Of a stretch of DNA of 64,000 nt, positions 8,216 through 16,963 are shown in pieces. The notes beneath the pieces were generated by a model. It saw only the letters and a program-made list of their open reading frames with translations, was not told the origin of the DNA and did not search any database. The position numbers and the translations under genes are program-made. Source of the stretch: Acidicapsa ligni (GTDB taxonomy: Bacteria; Acidobacteriota; Terriglobia; Terriglobales; Acidobacteriaceae); contig NZ_JAGSYG010000001.1 of NCBI RefSeq assembly GCF_025685655.1, forward strand, positions 186,001 through 250,000, read 5' to 3'. How positions within the stretch are numbered: the stretch's first letter is position 1; each line of letters opens with the position of its first letter.

Positions 8216-9211
8216 TTATGAGAGGTTGCCTGATTTTTGGAGGGCGTCTTTCATGCCTGCCCAGCTAATGCGCGTGGAGGCTTCGGGTGATCCAGCGCCA
8301 CCCCAGTGTGTTTCAAGGCTGACGGCCTGGCGATAGCCGCTCTGCTTGAGGGCGCGAAACTGGGCGACCCAGTCAGGGATGCCCTGACCGACTGCGGCCC
8401 ATTCGAAGCCGTCGGGATGGGCGGGGGTTGGCTGGGCGACAGCGCACTTCACATGGCAATGGCCGATGCGATTCTTGGGAAGCAGGTTGAAGGCGGTGGG
8501 GAAGGCATCGAGTTCGCCACGAGCGACGGCGTTGCCTGGATCCCAGTTGAGCATGAGGTGCGGGGTGCGCACGGCGGCTAGAGTCTTTACGGATTCACGA
8601 CCGGTTGCGGTGTTGCACTCGAACTCATTTTCGAGAACGAGCAGCAGGCCCTGCTTGCCGACGATGTTGGCTGCTTCTGCCAGCTTGGCGTTGATGGCTG
8701 CGCGATAGGGAGCCTGATCGTCGAGACGCCAGAAGTCAAAGCAGCGGATGCGCTCGGTCTTGAATTTGCGGGCGAGAGCGATGGTTTTTTCAAGCACCTC
8801 ATCCTGCTGCTTGAAGCCGAAGCTGGCACCGAAGGAATCGTTTTTAGGGCTGAACTTGGATCGCGGTGCGCCAGGCCAATCGGTCTTGAAGAGCGGGCTG
8901 GCGATGTCGGTAACGCGCAGCTTGTACTTGTCGAGAATGGCGTTGGCCCTGGCGATTTCTTCGTCACTGAGGTCCATGATGTTCTTGGTCCAGAGAGAGC
9001 GCAGCTCGACCCACTGGAGGCCGAAATCGTTAGCGATGACGGAGCAGGCATGATCAAAATCCGGTGAAATTTCGTCGCTGATGACGGCGATGCGAAAGGG
9101 CGAATTTGCGACTGCGGCTTGTAGCATTGCGGGGGATAATCCGTAGGCGAGGACGGCCGCGCCCGTAGCTCCGGCGGCGTGCAGGAATCCGCGGCGTGAG
9201 ACTGAAGACAT
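8216..9211 (-). CDS. TAT-exported sugar phosphate isomerase/epimerase-like TIM barrel
   Basis: 331 residues. SRRGFLHAAGATGAAVLAYG (residues 5-24) is a twin-arginine leader. The rest is an AP-endonuclease-2-type (xylose isomerase-like) TIM barrel. Likely metal ligands are Glu in LVLENEFE, Asp in LNWDPGN, His in GHCHVK and Glu in AVSLETHWGG. Exported members of this family are found next to Gfo/Idh oxidoreductases and may act on oxidised (3-keto) sugars rather than on sugar phosphates; that is inference here. It is the first gene of a minus-strand group and is divergent from another member of the same family at 9663. Confidence 0.87.
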   Translation of the reverse strand: MSSVSRRGFLHAAGATGAAVLAYGLSPAMLQAAVANSPFRIAVISDEISPDFDHACSVIANDFGLQWVELRSLWTKNIMDLSDEEIARANAILDKYKLRVTDIASPLFKTDWPGAPRSKFSPKNDSFGASFGFKQQDEVLEKTIALARKFKTERIRCFDFWRLDDQAPYRAAINAKLAEAANIVGKQGLLLVLENEFECNTATGRESVKTLAAVRTPHLMLNWDPGNAVARGELDAFPTAFNLLPKNRIGHCHVKCAVAQPTPAHPDGFEWAAVGQGIPDWVAQFRALKQSGYRQAVSLETHWGGAGSPEASTRISWAGMKDALQKSGNLS

Positions 9212-9417
9212 GATTGCTCCTATATGGCTGAGACGGATGATGCGAAGTAATAGTCGATGGAGCTTGCTTGCGTAATTAGGCGACTCGTCGATCGAGAGAT
9301 TGTGAGTCGAGCCATATTAGAGCATTGCTGTGCCTGCTGTGTAGTGGTGGTTTTTGGGGATGTGGGAAGGTTGGGGTAGAAGTGGATTTTCTTTTGGGGA
9401 TGGCGGACAGGGCGGCG

Positions 9418-9598
9418 AGGACAACGGCAGAAGCAGATTCCCTTCGGGAATGACAGCCAGAAAGGCAAGGGCAACGGCAAAGGCAAGGGCAACAGCAAGG
9501 GCAACTGCAAGGGCAACTGCAACGGCAGAAGCAGATTCCCTTCGGGAATGAAAGCCAGAACGGCGACTGCAAGGGAAACTGCAAGGGCAAAGACGGAG
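9418..9598 (+). repeat. Dispersed core-array repeat, locus A (two cores)
   Basis: Two palindromic cores ATTCCCTTCGGGAAT (9437-9451 and 9535-9549), each preceded by AGCAG and followed by GA(C/A)AGCCAGAA. Between and after them runs a T-poor array of 6-nt units such as AAGGGC, AACGGC and AACTGC. The 451-base gap 9212-9662 lies between divergent genes and holds nothing else that I recognise. Frames through this repeat give only Lys/Ala/Arg/Thr or Leu/Pro low-complexity peptides, so I do not call genes in it. Confidence 0.85.
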
Positions 9599-9662
9599 GC
9601 TACGGTTGGGGAATCTTTTGGCTGCTGTACATCGGAAGAGGCAATGCTCTACTATCGCGGCC

Positions 9663-10532
9663 ATGATCTCTGCTACTAGTCGACGGAGTTTTTTGCGTGC
9701 CGGGGTGGTTGTTACTGCGGCGGCGTGTGCGTTTTCTGCTGGTGAATCCGGTGCGGCGGCGGTGACCGAAAGCTCTGCTGCGGAGCCTCGCATTCGGCTT
9801 GGTGTGGCTAGCTATTCCTTTCATAAATTTGACCGTGCGCATGTGATTGAGTTTATGAAGCAGTTGAATGTGAAGTATCTCAATGCCAAGGATGCGAACG
9901 ATCATCTGCCGATGAAGCCGCCTGAAGCTACGCTGGCGGCGGTGGATGCTTACAAGGCTGCGGGCATTGAACTGACTGGCGCGGGAGTGGTTTATTTTTC
10001 GAAGGATGAGGCGGATGTTCGCGAGAAATTTGAGTATTGCAAGCGGGCTGGGCTTTCGCTGATTGTGGGCAGTCCGGTACGCGAGGCGCTGCCGGTGGTG
10101 GAGCGATTTGTGAAGCAGTACGATATGCGGCTGGCGATTCACAATCATGGGCCGGAGGACAAGGAATGGCCATCGCCGCTCGACATCCTGAAGGAGATTG
10201 AGCCTATGGATAAGCGCATTGGATTGTGCATCGATGTGGGCCATACGGCGCGAACGGGGACGGATGTGGTGCAGGCTATTCACACGGCCGGGGCGCGGGT
10301 TTTTGACCTGCACATGAAGGATCTGGCCGACATGAAGGTGAAGGAGAGCCAGGTTGCTGTGGGTGATGGCAAGATGCCGGTGCGGGGGATTTTTGAGGCG
10401 CTGCATGCGATCGGATATAAGGGATTTGTCGATCTTGAATATGAGATTCATGATGACGATCCGCTGCCGGGCATGATGAAGAGCTTTGCTTATATGCGCG
10501 GGGTGCTGGCGGGGATGCGGTATAGCGATTAG
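9663..10532 (+). CDS. TAT-exported sugar phosphate isomerase/epimerase-like TIM barrel
   Basis: 289 residues from ATG 9663. I chose this start because it places the twin-arginine leader SRRSFLRAGVVVTAAACAFS at residues 6-25; an in-frame ATG 57 bases upstream would bury it. Family motifs are the barrel start RLGVASYSFHKFD, AIHNHGPED, GLCIDVGHTAR, VFDLHMKDL and FVDLEYEIHDDD, which supply the His, Asp and Glu metal ligands. It is probably periplasmic. It lies alone on the plus strand and is divergent from the similar protein at 8216-9211; the repeat element sits between them. Confidence 0.88.
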   Translation: MISATSRRSFLRAGVVVTAAACAFSAGESGAAAVTESSAAEPRIRLGVASYSFHKFDRAHVIEFMKQLNVKYLNAKDANDHLPMKPPEATLAAVDAYKAAGIELTGAGVVYFSKDEADVREKFEYCKRAGLSLIVGSPVREALPVVERFVKQYDMRLAIHNHGPEDKEWPSPLDILKEIEPMDKRIGLCIDVGHTARTGTDVVQAIHTAGARVFDLHMKDLADMKVKESQVAVGDGKMPVRGIFEALHAIGYKGFVDLEYEIHDDDPLPGMMKSFAYMRGVLAGMRYSD

Positions 10533-10648
10533 GCGCTATGGCCATAGCGCGAGAAGTGAAGCGAACCGTTCCGGTGGAAGCGGCATCTTAATCAGGAACA
10601 GGATGTTCGGTGAAACTTAATTTCGATCAGGAAGAGAAAGAGGTCACA

Positions 10649-11548
10649 ATGATTTCTGCTCCAGCTCATCTGCGAAATGGTTTGATTCTCGCGCTTGTGG
10701 CGTTGTCGTTGAGTGGTTGCAAATCGCAGCAGGATAAGGCAATCGAGCAGGCCAAGATAGAGGCCGCGAAGACGGGACAACCACAGCAGGTTGTGACGAC
10801 TGACAAGAACGGCAACACGGTAACTACTACGGTGCAGCCTCCGGCGCAGGGTCAGAAAGATGAGGTGGTGACTACGACGGTCACGCCTAAGGCAGCGGCG
10901 GGAACACCGGCGGCTGCTCCGGCTGAGAGTGCGGCGGCGGGGGATGCGCAGTCGGCTGGGACCAGCCCTGCTCCGGCATCGGCAGCAGCTCCGGCTCCGG
11001 CTATGACACCAGCGCCTGTACCGGCGCCCAAACCTGAGATTCGTGTCTCGAAGGGGACGGCGTTGGCGATTCGGATCAATCAGCGCATCAGCGTGAAGAC
11101 CAGCCAGAGTGGCGATCGATTTACGGGGCAGGTTGTTGAGCCGGTGACGGACGGTAGCGGCAACGTGGTTATTCCCAAGGGATCGCCGGTTCGCGGGGTG
11201 GTTGCTGTGTCGCATGAGCGGGGAAAATTCAAGGGTGCTTCAGAGCTTGAGTTGCGCCTGACATCACTGTCGTTGAATGGGACCAGCTATCCGTTGACGA
11301 CGCATGACCTGGTGCGCAGCAAGAAGGGCAAGGGCAAGCGATCGACTGCTTTCATTGGCGGCGGTACTGGGCTGGGGCTGCTGTTGGGCGGTGTGGCCGG
11401 GGGCGGTAAGGGCGCTTTGATCGGCGGCCTGGCTGGCGCGGGCGCGGGAACTGCGGGCGCGGGGCTTACGGGGAATAAGGATTTGGTGATCCAGGCGGAG
11501 ACGATTGTGCGATTCAAGCTGGCGGACGATCTGGTGATTCAGCCGTAA
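10649..11548 (+). CDS. Predicted lipoprotein with glycine-zipper C-terminus
   Basis: 299 residues. ATG 10649 follows GAAAGAGG at a suitable distance and is preferred to GTG 10610. The leader ends in a lipobox (LSLSGCKS). Residues 20-140 are low complexity, rich in Ala, Pro, Thr and Gln. A folded domain of about 100 residues follows (KGTALAIRINQRISVKTSQSGDRF ... VVIPKGSPVRGVV), then a Lys-rich linker and a Gly-rich glycine-zipper-like segment (IGGGTGLGLLLGGVAGGGKG). Similar proteins are common in acidobacteria and uncharacterised; the zipper suggests membrane contact. A textbook terminator follows. Confidence 0.75.
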   Translation: MISAPAHLRNGLILALVALSLSGCKSQQDKAIEQAKIEAAKTGQPQQVVTTDKNGNTVTTTVQPPAQGQKDEVVTTTVTPKAAAGTPAAAPAESAAAGDAQSAGTSPAPASAAAPAPAMTPAPVPAPKPEIRVSKGTALAIRINQRISVKTSQSGDRFTGQVVEPVTDGSGNVVIPKGSPVRGVVAVSHERGKFKGASELELRLTSLSLNGTSYPLTTHDLVRSKKGKGKRSTAFIGGGTGLGLLLGGVAGGGKGALIGGLAGAGAGTAGAGLTGNKDLVIQAETIVRFKLADDLVIQP

Positions 11549-11568
11549 CGTTTCTCTATTCTGCGGAT

Positions 11569-11610
11569 AAAAAATCGATGCCAGCCACTGCGGCTGGCAT
11601 CGATTTTTTT
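11569..11610. terminator. Rho-independent terminator
   Basis: 13-bp stem ATCGATGCCAGCC (11574-11586), loop ACTGC, GGCTGGCATCGAT (11592-11604), then a T-run to 11610. A-rich sequence on the other side makes it usable from both strands. It follows the lipoprotein gene and faces the convergent hydrolase gene. Confidence 0.93.
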
Positions 11611-11698
11611 ATAGACCGGAATGTCTGTGCGTATTTCTCTGCTCGCTTGGACTTGTGCCTGCTGGGGCTTTTGGCGAATTGCCGCAGGCCTGATTGGC

Positions 11699-12637
11699 TC
11701 AGGGTTTGGCCGGAGGCAGGATTTTGATGGTGTGCAGCCAGAGTTCTACGGATTTGGGCCATGTGGTGATGGGAAGCGCGGTGCGGCGCAGGCCGTAGCC
11801 GTGGCCACCTTCGGCGTAAATGTGCAGTTCGGATGGGACTTTTGCCTGTTTCAATTCTTCGAAATAGACGGTTGAGTTTTCGATGTGGACTGGGTCGTCC
11901 TCGGCTTGTACGAGGAATGTGGGTGGTGTATCGGCGGTGACGTGGATGTCGGGGTTGGGTTCGAAGTTCTTTTCGGCGATGGCCAGGTAGCCGGGATAGA
12001 CGATCACGGCGAAGTCGGGACGGCAGCTTAGCTGATCCGCGGCGTCGATGGGGTCGTAGAGGCGCTTGTCGAAGTGGGTGCTGAGGGCGGCTGAGAGGTG
12101 ACCTCCGGCGGAGAAGCCAAGGACGCCGATGCGCTTGGGGTCGATGTGCCATTCGGCGGCATGGCTGCGAACGATGCCCATTGTTCGCTGTGCATCCTGG
12201 AGCGCGGCTGGGGATTTGGGATAGGGGCCGGTGTTTGGAACGCGGTACTTGAGCAGGATGCAGGTGATGCCGGCGGAGTTGAGCCAGTCGCAGACTTCTG
12301 TGCCCTCAAGGTCGATGGCGAGTATCTGGTAGCCTCCGCCGGGGAAGACGACGACTGCTGCGCCGGTGTTGTTGCCTTTGGGCGAATAGACGGTGAGTGT
12401 GGGGGTGGCGACGTTGCCGAGGCGCACGAGCGGTCTGCCGGCGATGAGGTTGTCCTTTGCCGAGGTGGTGTCGACTTCCGGCCCTTTGGTGGTGTCGGGG
12501 CCTGGTGCGGTGGTGGGCCAGATGTTCATCGTGATGTGGCCGGGAGCTGGCTGCCATGCTGGCTTTTGGGCAAGGCCGGTCAGCGGGATGGAGGCGGCGA
12601 AAAGAACTACGGCTGGGGTGAGGAGGCTTTTGGGCAT
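11699..12637 (-). CDS. Exported alpha/beta hydrolase (BD-FAE/esterase-like)
   Basis: 312 residues from ATG 12637. A longer in-frame start at 12835 runs into repeat DNA and would hide the signal peptide MPKSLLTPAVVLFAASIPLTGLAQ. The enzyme has the oxyanion motif VVVFPGGGYQ (about 96-104), the nucleophile elbow GFSAGG with Ser176, an acid in QAEDDP (Asp247 or Asp248), and His279 in EGGHGYG. This layout fits exported carbohydrate-ester deacylases placed beside glycan-degradation genes. The true substrate is unknown. The gene is divergent from the NupG-like permease and converges on the lipoprotein gene. Confidence 0.85.
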   Translation of the reverse strand: MPKSLLTPAVVLFAASIPLTGLAQKPAWQPAPGHITMNIWPTTAPGPDTTKGPEVDTTSAKDNLIAGRPLVRLGNVATPTLTVYSPKGNNTGAAVVVFPGGGYQILAIDLEGTEVCDWLNSAGITCILLKYRVPNTGPYPKSPAALQDAQRTMGIVRSHAAEWHIDPKRIGVLGFSAGGHLSAALSTHFDKRLYDPIDAADQLSCRPDFAVIVYPGYLAIAEKNFEPNPDIHVTADTPPTFLVQAEDDPVHIENSTVYFEELKQAKVPSELHIYAEGGHGYGLRRTALPITTWPKSVELWLHTIKILPPAKP

Positions 12638-12765
12638 TTGATGGAACTCCGCTCGGAAGTGAGCACCGATGATTGCAGTCGTGGGTGGTGGGGCGCAAGC
12701 TGGCTTTGGGATGGTTGTTCTTTTTGGGGAGGGGGAAGCGGGTTCTTTTTGGGAATTATGGATAG

Positions 12766-12895
12766 AACGGCAAGGGCAAAGGCAACAGAAGAAGCAGATT
12801 CCCTGCGGGAATGACAGACAGAACTGCAAGGGCAACTACAAGGGCAAAAGCAACGACAACGGCAAGGGCAACGGCAAAAGCTAGGGCTACGGCAA
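12766..12895 (+). repeat. Dispersed core-array repeat, locus B (one core)
   Basis: One core with a TGC loop, ATTCCCTGCGGGAAT (12798-12812), preceded by AGCAG and followed by GACAGACAGAA. T-poor 6-nt-unit sequence lies on both sides. It sits in the 377-base gap between the divergent hydrolase (start 12637) and permease (start 13015), where I see no other feature. Confidence 0.82.
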
Positions 12896-13014
12896 AGTTC
12901 GGGACTGCGATGCTGTGTGGAAACTTGCCTGCTGTTGGGAGCTTACTGGAGGGGCGGTGCTTGTTGTATCTTTGCTTGCAGCCGCTTAAATAAAAGGTCT
13001 TGCCGGAGATAAAG

Positions 13015-14265
13015 ATGCCGATTGCTTCAACGCTGATTAAAACTAGACTTAGCCTGATGATGTTCCTGGAGTATTTTATCTGGGGTGCGTGGTATGTGAC
13101 GTTGGGAACGTTCACTGCAGAGGGTCTTCACTTTACGGGTACGCAGGTGGGGCTGGCGGCTGGTGCTACGGCGATTGGCGCGATGGTGTCGCCGTTCTTT
13201 GTGGGCCTGGTTGCGGACCGGTTGTTTGCTACGCAGCGGGTGCTGGCGGCGTTACATTGTTTTGGGGCGGCGGTGCTGTTTCTGGCTTCGCTGCAAGGGG
13301 ATTTCGCGAGATTTTACTGGCTTGAGCTGTTGTATTGCCTGTGCTTTATGCCGACGCTGGCGTTGACCAATTCCCTTGCCTTTCGCCAGATGCGCGATCC
13401 GCAACTGGAGTTCGGCCCGATCCGCGTGCTGGGTACCGCGGGCTGGATTGTGGCCGGGCTGTTGATTGGAACGCTCAAGCTGGAGGCGACGGCGGTGCCG
13501 ATGCAGCTGGCGGCGGGCGCTTCGCTGGTGATGGCTTTTTACTGCCTGAGTCTGCCGCACACGCCGCCTATCACGCGCGTGGGACGGGTGACGGTGCAGT
13601 CTATTTTTCCGATCGAGGCGGTGAAGCTGCTGGGCGATCGATCGATGGCGATTTTTGCGATCGCTTCGTTTTTGATCTGCATTCCGCTGCAGTTTTATTA
13701 CGCGTTTACGAATCTCTATCTCAATGACATTCATGTGAGCAATGCGGCCTCCAAGATGACGGGTGGGCAGATTTCTGAGCTGACGTGCATGCTGCTGATC
13801 CCGTGGTTCTTTCGCAGGCTGGGCGTGAAGTACATGCTGGTGGCGGGGATGGTGGCATGGACGCTGCGCTATCTGTGCTTTGCTTATGGCAATGCGAGCT
13901 CGGGTATGTGGATGTTGTGGGCGGGCATTGTGCTGCACGGCATCTGCTATGACTTCTTTTTTGTGACGGGGCAGATCTACATCGATCGCAAGGCTTCGCT
14001 GGCGTTGCGTGCGGCAGCGCAGGGGTTGATGACTTTTCTCACCTACGGAGCGGGGATGTTTGTCGGTTCGTGGCTGTCGGGGCTGGTGGTGGAGCATTAC
14101 TCCTCTACGGTCGCGGGTATTGTTACTTATCAATGGCGGGCTATCTGGCTCTTCCCTGCGGCGGCTTCTGCTATCGTCCTCATGTTGTTCCTGGCGACAT
14201 TTTCAGATCGCGAACGCGGGCGGGGTGTGGGCGAATCGGAGTTCACTGCACAGACGACACCGTAA
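13015..14265 (+). CDS. NupG/XapB-like nucleoside:H+ symporter (MFS)
   Basis: 416 residues from ATG 13015, which has CGGAG eight bases upstream; an in-frame TTG at 13000 is less likely. About twelve hydrophobic segments are present. The first, LMMFLEYFIWGAWYVTLGTF, and GPIRVLGTAGWIVAGLLIG near 140 are typical of the nucleoside:proton symporter family. NupG-like carriers bring nucleosides across the inner membrane. In acidobacteria and Bacteroidetes they often sit beside Gfo/Idh and isomerase genes, as here, so a sugar or sugar-derivative substrate is also possible. The next gene starts 46 bases downstream on the same strand. Confidence 0.85.
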   Translation: MPIASTLIKTRLSLMMFLEYFIWGAWYVTLGTFTAEGLHFTGTQVGLAAGATAIGAMVSPFFVGLVADRLFATQRVLAALHCFGAAVLFLASLQGDFARFYWLELLYCLCFMPTLALTNSLAFRQMRDPQLEFGPIRVLGTAGWIVAGLLIGTLKLEATAVPMQLAAGASLVMAFYCLSLPHTPPITRVGRVTVQSIFPIEAVKLLGDRSMAIFAIASFLICIPLQFYYAFTNLYLNDIHVSNAASKMTGGQISELTCMLLIPWFFRRLGVKYMLVAGMVAWTLRYLCFAYGNASSGMWMLWAGIVLHGICYDFFFVTGQIYIDRKASLALRAAAQGLMTFLTYGAGMFVGSWLSGLVVEHYSSTVAGIVTYQWRAIWLFPAAASAIVLMLFLATFSDRERGRGVGESEFTAQTTP

Positions 14266-14311
14266 CTGAAAAACAAAAGCAATCCAGTTCCCACGAGAAG
14301 GAGAATCTACT

Positions 14312-15229
14312 ATGCGTGTGCTTTCGAGACGACGATTTCTGATTACAACAGGCGGCGCGGGCGCTGCGGCTGTTGCTGCTTCATTGCTGCCTCGCATGGC
14401 CGTGGCGAGCCCGATGGGACTGCCGATCGGCATTCAGCTTTACTCGGTCGGCAAGCCGCTGACGGAAGATACGGCGGGAACGCTGACGCAGGTGTACGCG
14501 ATGGGCTATCGCGAAGTGGAAACGGCGGGATACGCGAAGAAGACTGCGAAGGAATTTCGCGCGCTGCTGGATGCGGCGGGCCTGGTGTGTCCGAGCGCGC
14601 ATTTGCAGCTCTCCGGAGACGGGCTGGATGCACAGTTTGACGATGCACACGCGCTGGGAGCGCATTATGCGGTGAGCTCGTTGCTGTCCGTGAAGGATTC
14701 CGGGGATTCCAAGGCGGCTTCGACGGACCCGAAGGCAGCGGCGCTGGAGCGGTTCAAGAGGCTGGCTGCGCGGATGAATGAGCTTGGGAAAAAGGCCAAT
14801 GCCGCGGGCTTGCAGTATGCGTATCACAACCACAATATCGAGTTTCAAAAGATGCCGGATGGTACGCCGGGCTACGATGTGTTGCTGAAGGAAACGGATC
14901 CGGAGCTGGTGAAGTTTGAAATCGATTGCGGATGGATGGTGATTGCAGGTGGCAGCCCGGTGGCCTATTTCAAGAAGTATCCGGGCCGCTTCCGCATGCT
15001 GCATATCAAGGACTTCAAGCCGGTTTCGAAGCCGGTTATTGGATTGGGTGGACCGGACCGTCCGCAGGGAGTCGATCTGGGCACGGGGTTTGTGGATTAT
15101 GCGCCGATCTTCGCTGCGGGCAACGCTGCTGGAATTGAACATGCGTTTGTCGAGCAGGAAGCTCCCTATCCAGTGTCGGAGCTGGTGTCGGTGAAGAACG
15201 ACGTCGCATTCATGCAGAAGTTCAATTAA
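14312..15229 (+). CDS. TAT-exported sugar phosphate isomerase/epimerase-like TIM barrel
   Basis: 305 residues. The leader SRRRFLITTGGAGAAAVAASLLP (residues 5-27) has three Arg residues in the twin-arginine motif. Barrel motifs include IGIQLYSVGKPL, YAYHNHNIEFQ, FEIDCGWMV, MLHIKDFK and AFVEQEAPY, giving the expected His, Asp and Glu metal ligands. GAGAAGGAG lies six bases before ATG 14312. It lies between the NupG-like permease and a TAT-exported oxidoreductase, and all three are probably one operon ending at the terminator at 16626. The protein should act in the periplasm. Confidence 0.88.
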   Translation: MRVLSRRRFLITTGGAGAAAVAASLLPRMAVASPMGLPIGIQLYSVGKPLTEDTAGTLTQVYAMGYREVETAGYAKKTAKEFRALLDAAGLVCPSAHLQLSGDGLDAQFDDAHALGAHYAVSSLLSVKDSGDSKAASTDPKAAALERFKRLAARMNELGKKANAAGLQYAYHNHNIEFQKMPDGTPGYDVLLKETDPELVKFEIDCGWMVIAGGSPVAYFKKYPGRFRMLHIKDFKPVSKPVIGLGGPDRPQGVDLGTGFVDYAPIFAAGNAAGIEHAFVEQEAPYPVSELVSVKNDVAFMQKFN

Positions 15230-15263
15230 GAAAATACACAACGGTTGACCGGGGAGGATGCAG

Positions 15264-16604
15264 ATGTTGAATCGCAGAAATTTTCTGAGGGCGGCGAGCG
15301 TGGCTACGGCCGGTTCGCTGGCCGGAGTACGGCTAAACGCGCTAACCGGGGCTGAAGGCGGCAGAAAGATCGCGGCGAACGATCATATTCAACTGGCGTT
15401 GATTGGCGCCGGAATCCAGGGACAAGGCGATACGAAGGTCGCGCTGGAGGTGCCGGGCGTGAAGCTGGTGGCTGTGGCGGACTGCTACCAGGGCAGACTG
15501 GATCACAGCAAGGAGCTGTGGGGTAACGATGTTTTCACCACTCGCGATTACGCGGAGATACTGGCGCGCACGGATGTGGATGCGGTCATTGTTGCTACTC
15601 CCGATCACTGGCATATGAAGGCGGCGACGGATGCGATGAAGGCGGGCAAGGACGTCTATTGCGAGAAGCCGATGATTCATCTGTATTCCGATGGGCCGGA
15701 GATTATTGAGACGGCGCGTGCGACGGGGCGGATCATTCAGATCGGCAGCCAGCGTGTGAGTTCGAAGATTTATCTGAAGGCGAAGGAATTGCTGGCGGCG
15801 GGAGCCATCGGCGAATTGAACATGGTTTCGGCGCGCTGGGATCGCAATTCGGCGATGGGTGCGTGGGACTATACCGTTCCTCTGGATGCATCGACGGAGA
15901 CCTGCGACTGGCCACGCTTTCTGGGAACGGCTCCGGCGATTCCTTTCAACCCGGAACACTTCTTTCAATGGCGCAAGTGGAAGGCTTATGGAAGTGGTGT
16001 GGCGGGCGATTTGTTTGTGCATCTTTTCAGCGGCACGCACTTCATTACCGGCTCGAAAGGCCCAACGCGCGCGATGGCGACTGGTGGATTGCGCTTCTGG
16101 AAAGATGGCCGGGATGCTCCGGATGTGATGCTGGCGTTGTTCGATTATCCGGAGGGATTCAACCTGAGTTTGCGGGTGAACTTTGTGAATGGCGGCGAGG
16201 ACAACGAGGGCTTCCTGTTCACGGGTTCGGAGGGCACGATGGAGATCGCCGGCAACTCGGTGATCGTGAGCCGGCAGCCGCGTGAGAAGGGTCCGGGACT
16301 ATCGATTGGGACTTACGCGGATGCGATGCAGGGTCGGTTGATCGAGGAGTATCACAAGAAATATCCGATACCGCATCCGATGTCTCTGCCTCCGCTGGGC
16401 GAGGACAAGTATGTGGCTGAGCCGGGATACAGCGATCATTACGATCACTTCTACAACTTCTTCAGCTCGGTGCGTTCGCGCAAGCCGGTGGTGGAGGATG
16501 CTGTCTTCGGTTTCCGGGCGGCGGGCGCTGCGCTGCTGAGCAACCTGAGCTATGAGAAAGACTCCATCATTCATTGGGATCCGGAAGCGATGAAGATCGT
16601 TTAG
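15264..16604 (+). CDS. TAT-exported Gfo/Idh/MocA family oxidoreductase
   Basis: 446 residues from ATG 15264. GGGGAGG at 15251-15257 touches the alternative ATG 15258 but stands six bases from 15264, which I therefore prefer. NRRNFLRAASVATAGSLAG (residues 3-21) is a twin-arginine leader. The Rossmann motif ALIGAGIQGQG is near 45-55 and the canonical EKP at 134-136. The C-terminal domain has an FFQWRKWKAYGSGVAGDLFVHL stretch typical of exported members with a bound cofactor. Together with the preceding isomerase-like protein and permease it forms an apparent sugar-processing operon. Confidence 0.9.
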   Translation: MLNRRNFLRAASVATAGSLAGVRLNALTGAEGGRKIAANDHIQLALIGAGIQGQGDTKVALEVPGVKLVAVADCYQGRLDHSKELWGNDVFTTRDYAEILARTDVDAVIVATPDHWHMKAATDAMKAGKDVYCEKPMIHLYSDGPEIIETARATGRIIQIGSQRVSSKIYLKAKELLAAGAIGELNMVSARWDRNSAMGAWDYTVPLDASTETCDWPRFLGTAPAIPFNPEHFFQWRKWKAYGSGVAGDLFVHLFSGTHFITGSKGPTRAMATGGLRFWKDGRDAPDVMLALFDYPEGFNLSLRVNFVNGGEDNEGFLFTGSEGTMEIAGNSVIVSRQPREKGPGLSIGTYADAMQGRLIEEYHKKYPIPHPMSLPPLGEDKYVAEPGYSDHYDHFYNFFSSVRSRKPVVEDAVFGFRAAGAALLSNLSYEKDSIIHWDPEAMKIV

Positions 16605-16625
16605 GAGAATTGAGAAGATGGAAGC

Positions 16626-16656
16626 AAAGAGGTGTCCGATTATGGGCACCTCTTTT
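16626..16656 (+). terminator. Rho-independent terminator of the permease-isomerase-oxidoreductase operon
   Basis: Stem AAAGAGGTGTCC (16626-16637), loop GATTAT, then GGGCACCTCTTT with one G-T pair, ending in TTTT. It begins 21 bases after the stop at 16604. Confidence 0.88.
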
Positions 16657-16783
16657 CGCATGTGAACATTTTTTGCCCGGGCGCGTATCTCGAAGTGTTT
16701 GAAATAACTGGGGTGGGGAACGGTGCTGGAATTGCTACCTGGTTACTTAGTGGTTTGTGGCAGTTGTCATTCTGTGGGACGGG

Positions 16784-16915
16784 AGAAGCAGATTCCCTGC
16801 GGGAATGACAGCAAGAAAAGCAACGGCAACAGCAAAGGCTGACAGCGGATTCCCTGCGGGAATGGCAGACAGAAAAGCAAGAACATGACAGAGCGAATGA
16901 CGAGAACGTGACAGG
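16784..16915 (+). repeat. Dispersed core-array repeat, locus C (two cores)
   Basis: Two TGC-loop cores ATTCCCTGCGGGAAT (16792-16806 and 16849-16863), with AAGCAACGGCAAC array sequence between them and AAAAGCAAGAACATGACAG after the second. It occupies the 359-base gap 16605-16963 together with the terminator; nothing else is evident there. Confidence 0.82.
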
Positions 16916-16963
16916 CGGACACGCTGCCTGTTACTTACTGCGGTGAATTTTTGGGAGGGCAGG

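Noticed and set aside
9600-10451. 283-codon minus-strand frame
   Set aside because: Antisense to the TAT-exported TIM barrel; composition is shadow-like.
13252-14133. 293-codon minus-strand frame
   Set aside because: Antisense to the NupG-like permease; Arg/His/Gln-rich without motifs.
14381-15241. 286-codon minus-strand frame
   Set aside because: Antisense to the isomerase-like gene at 14312-15229.
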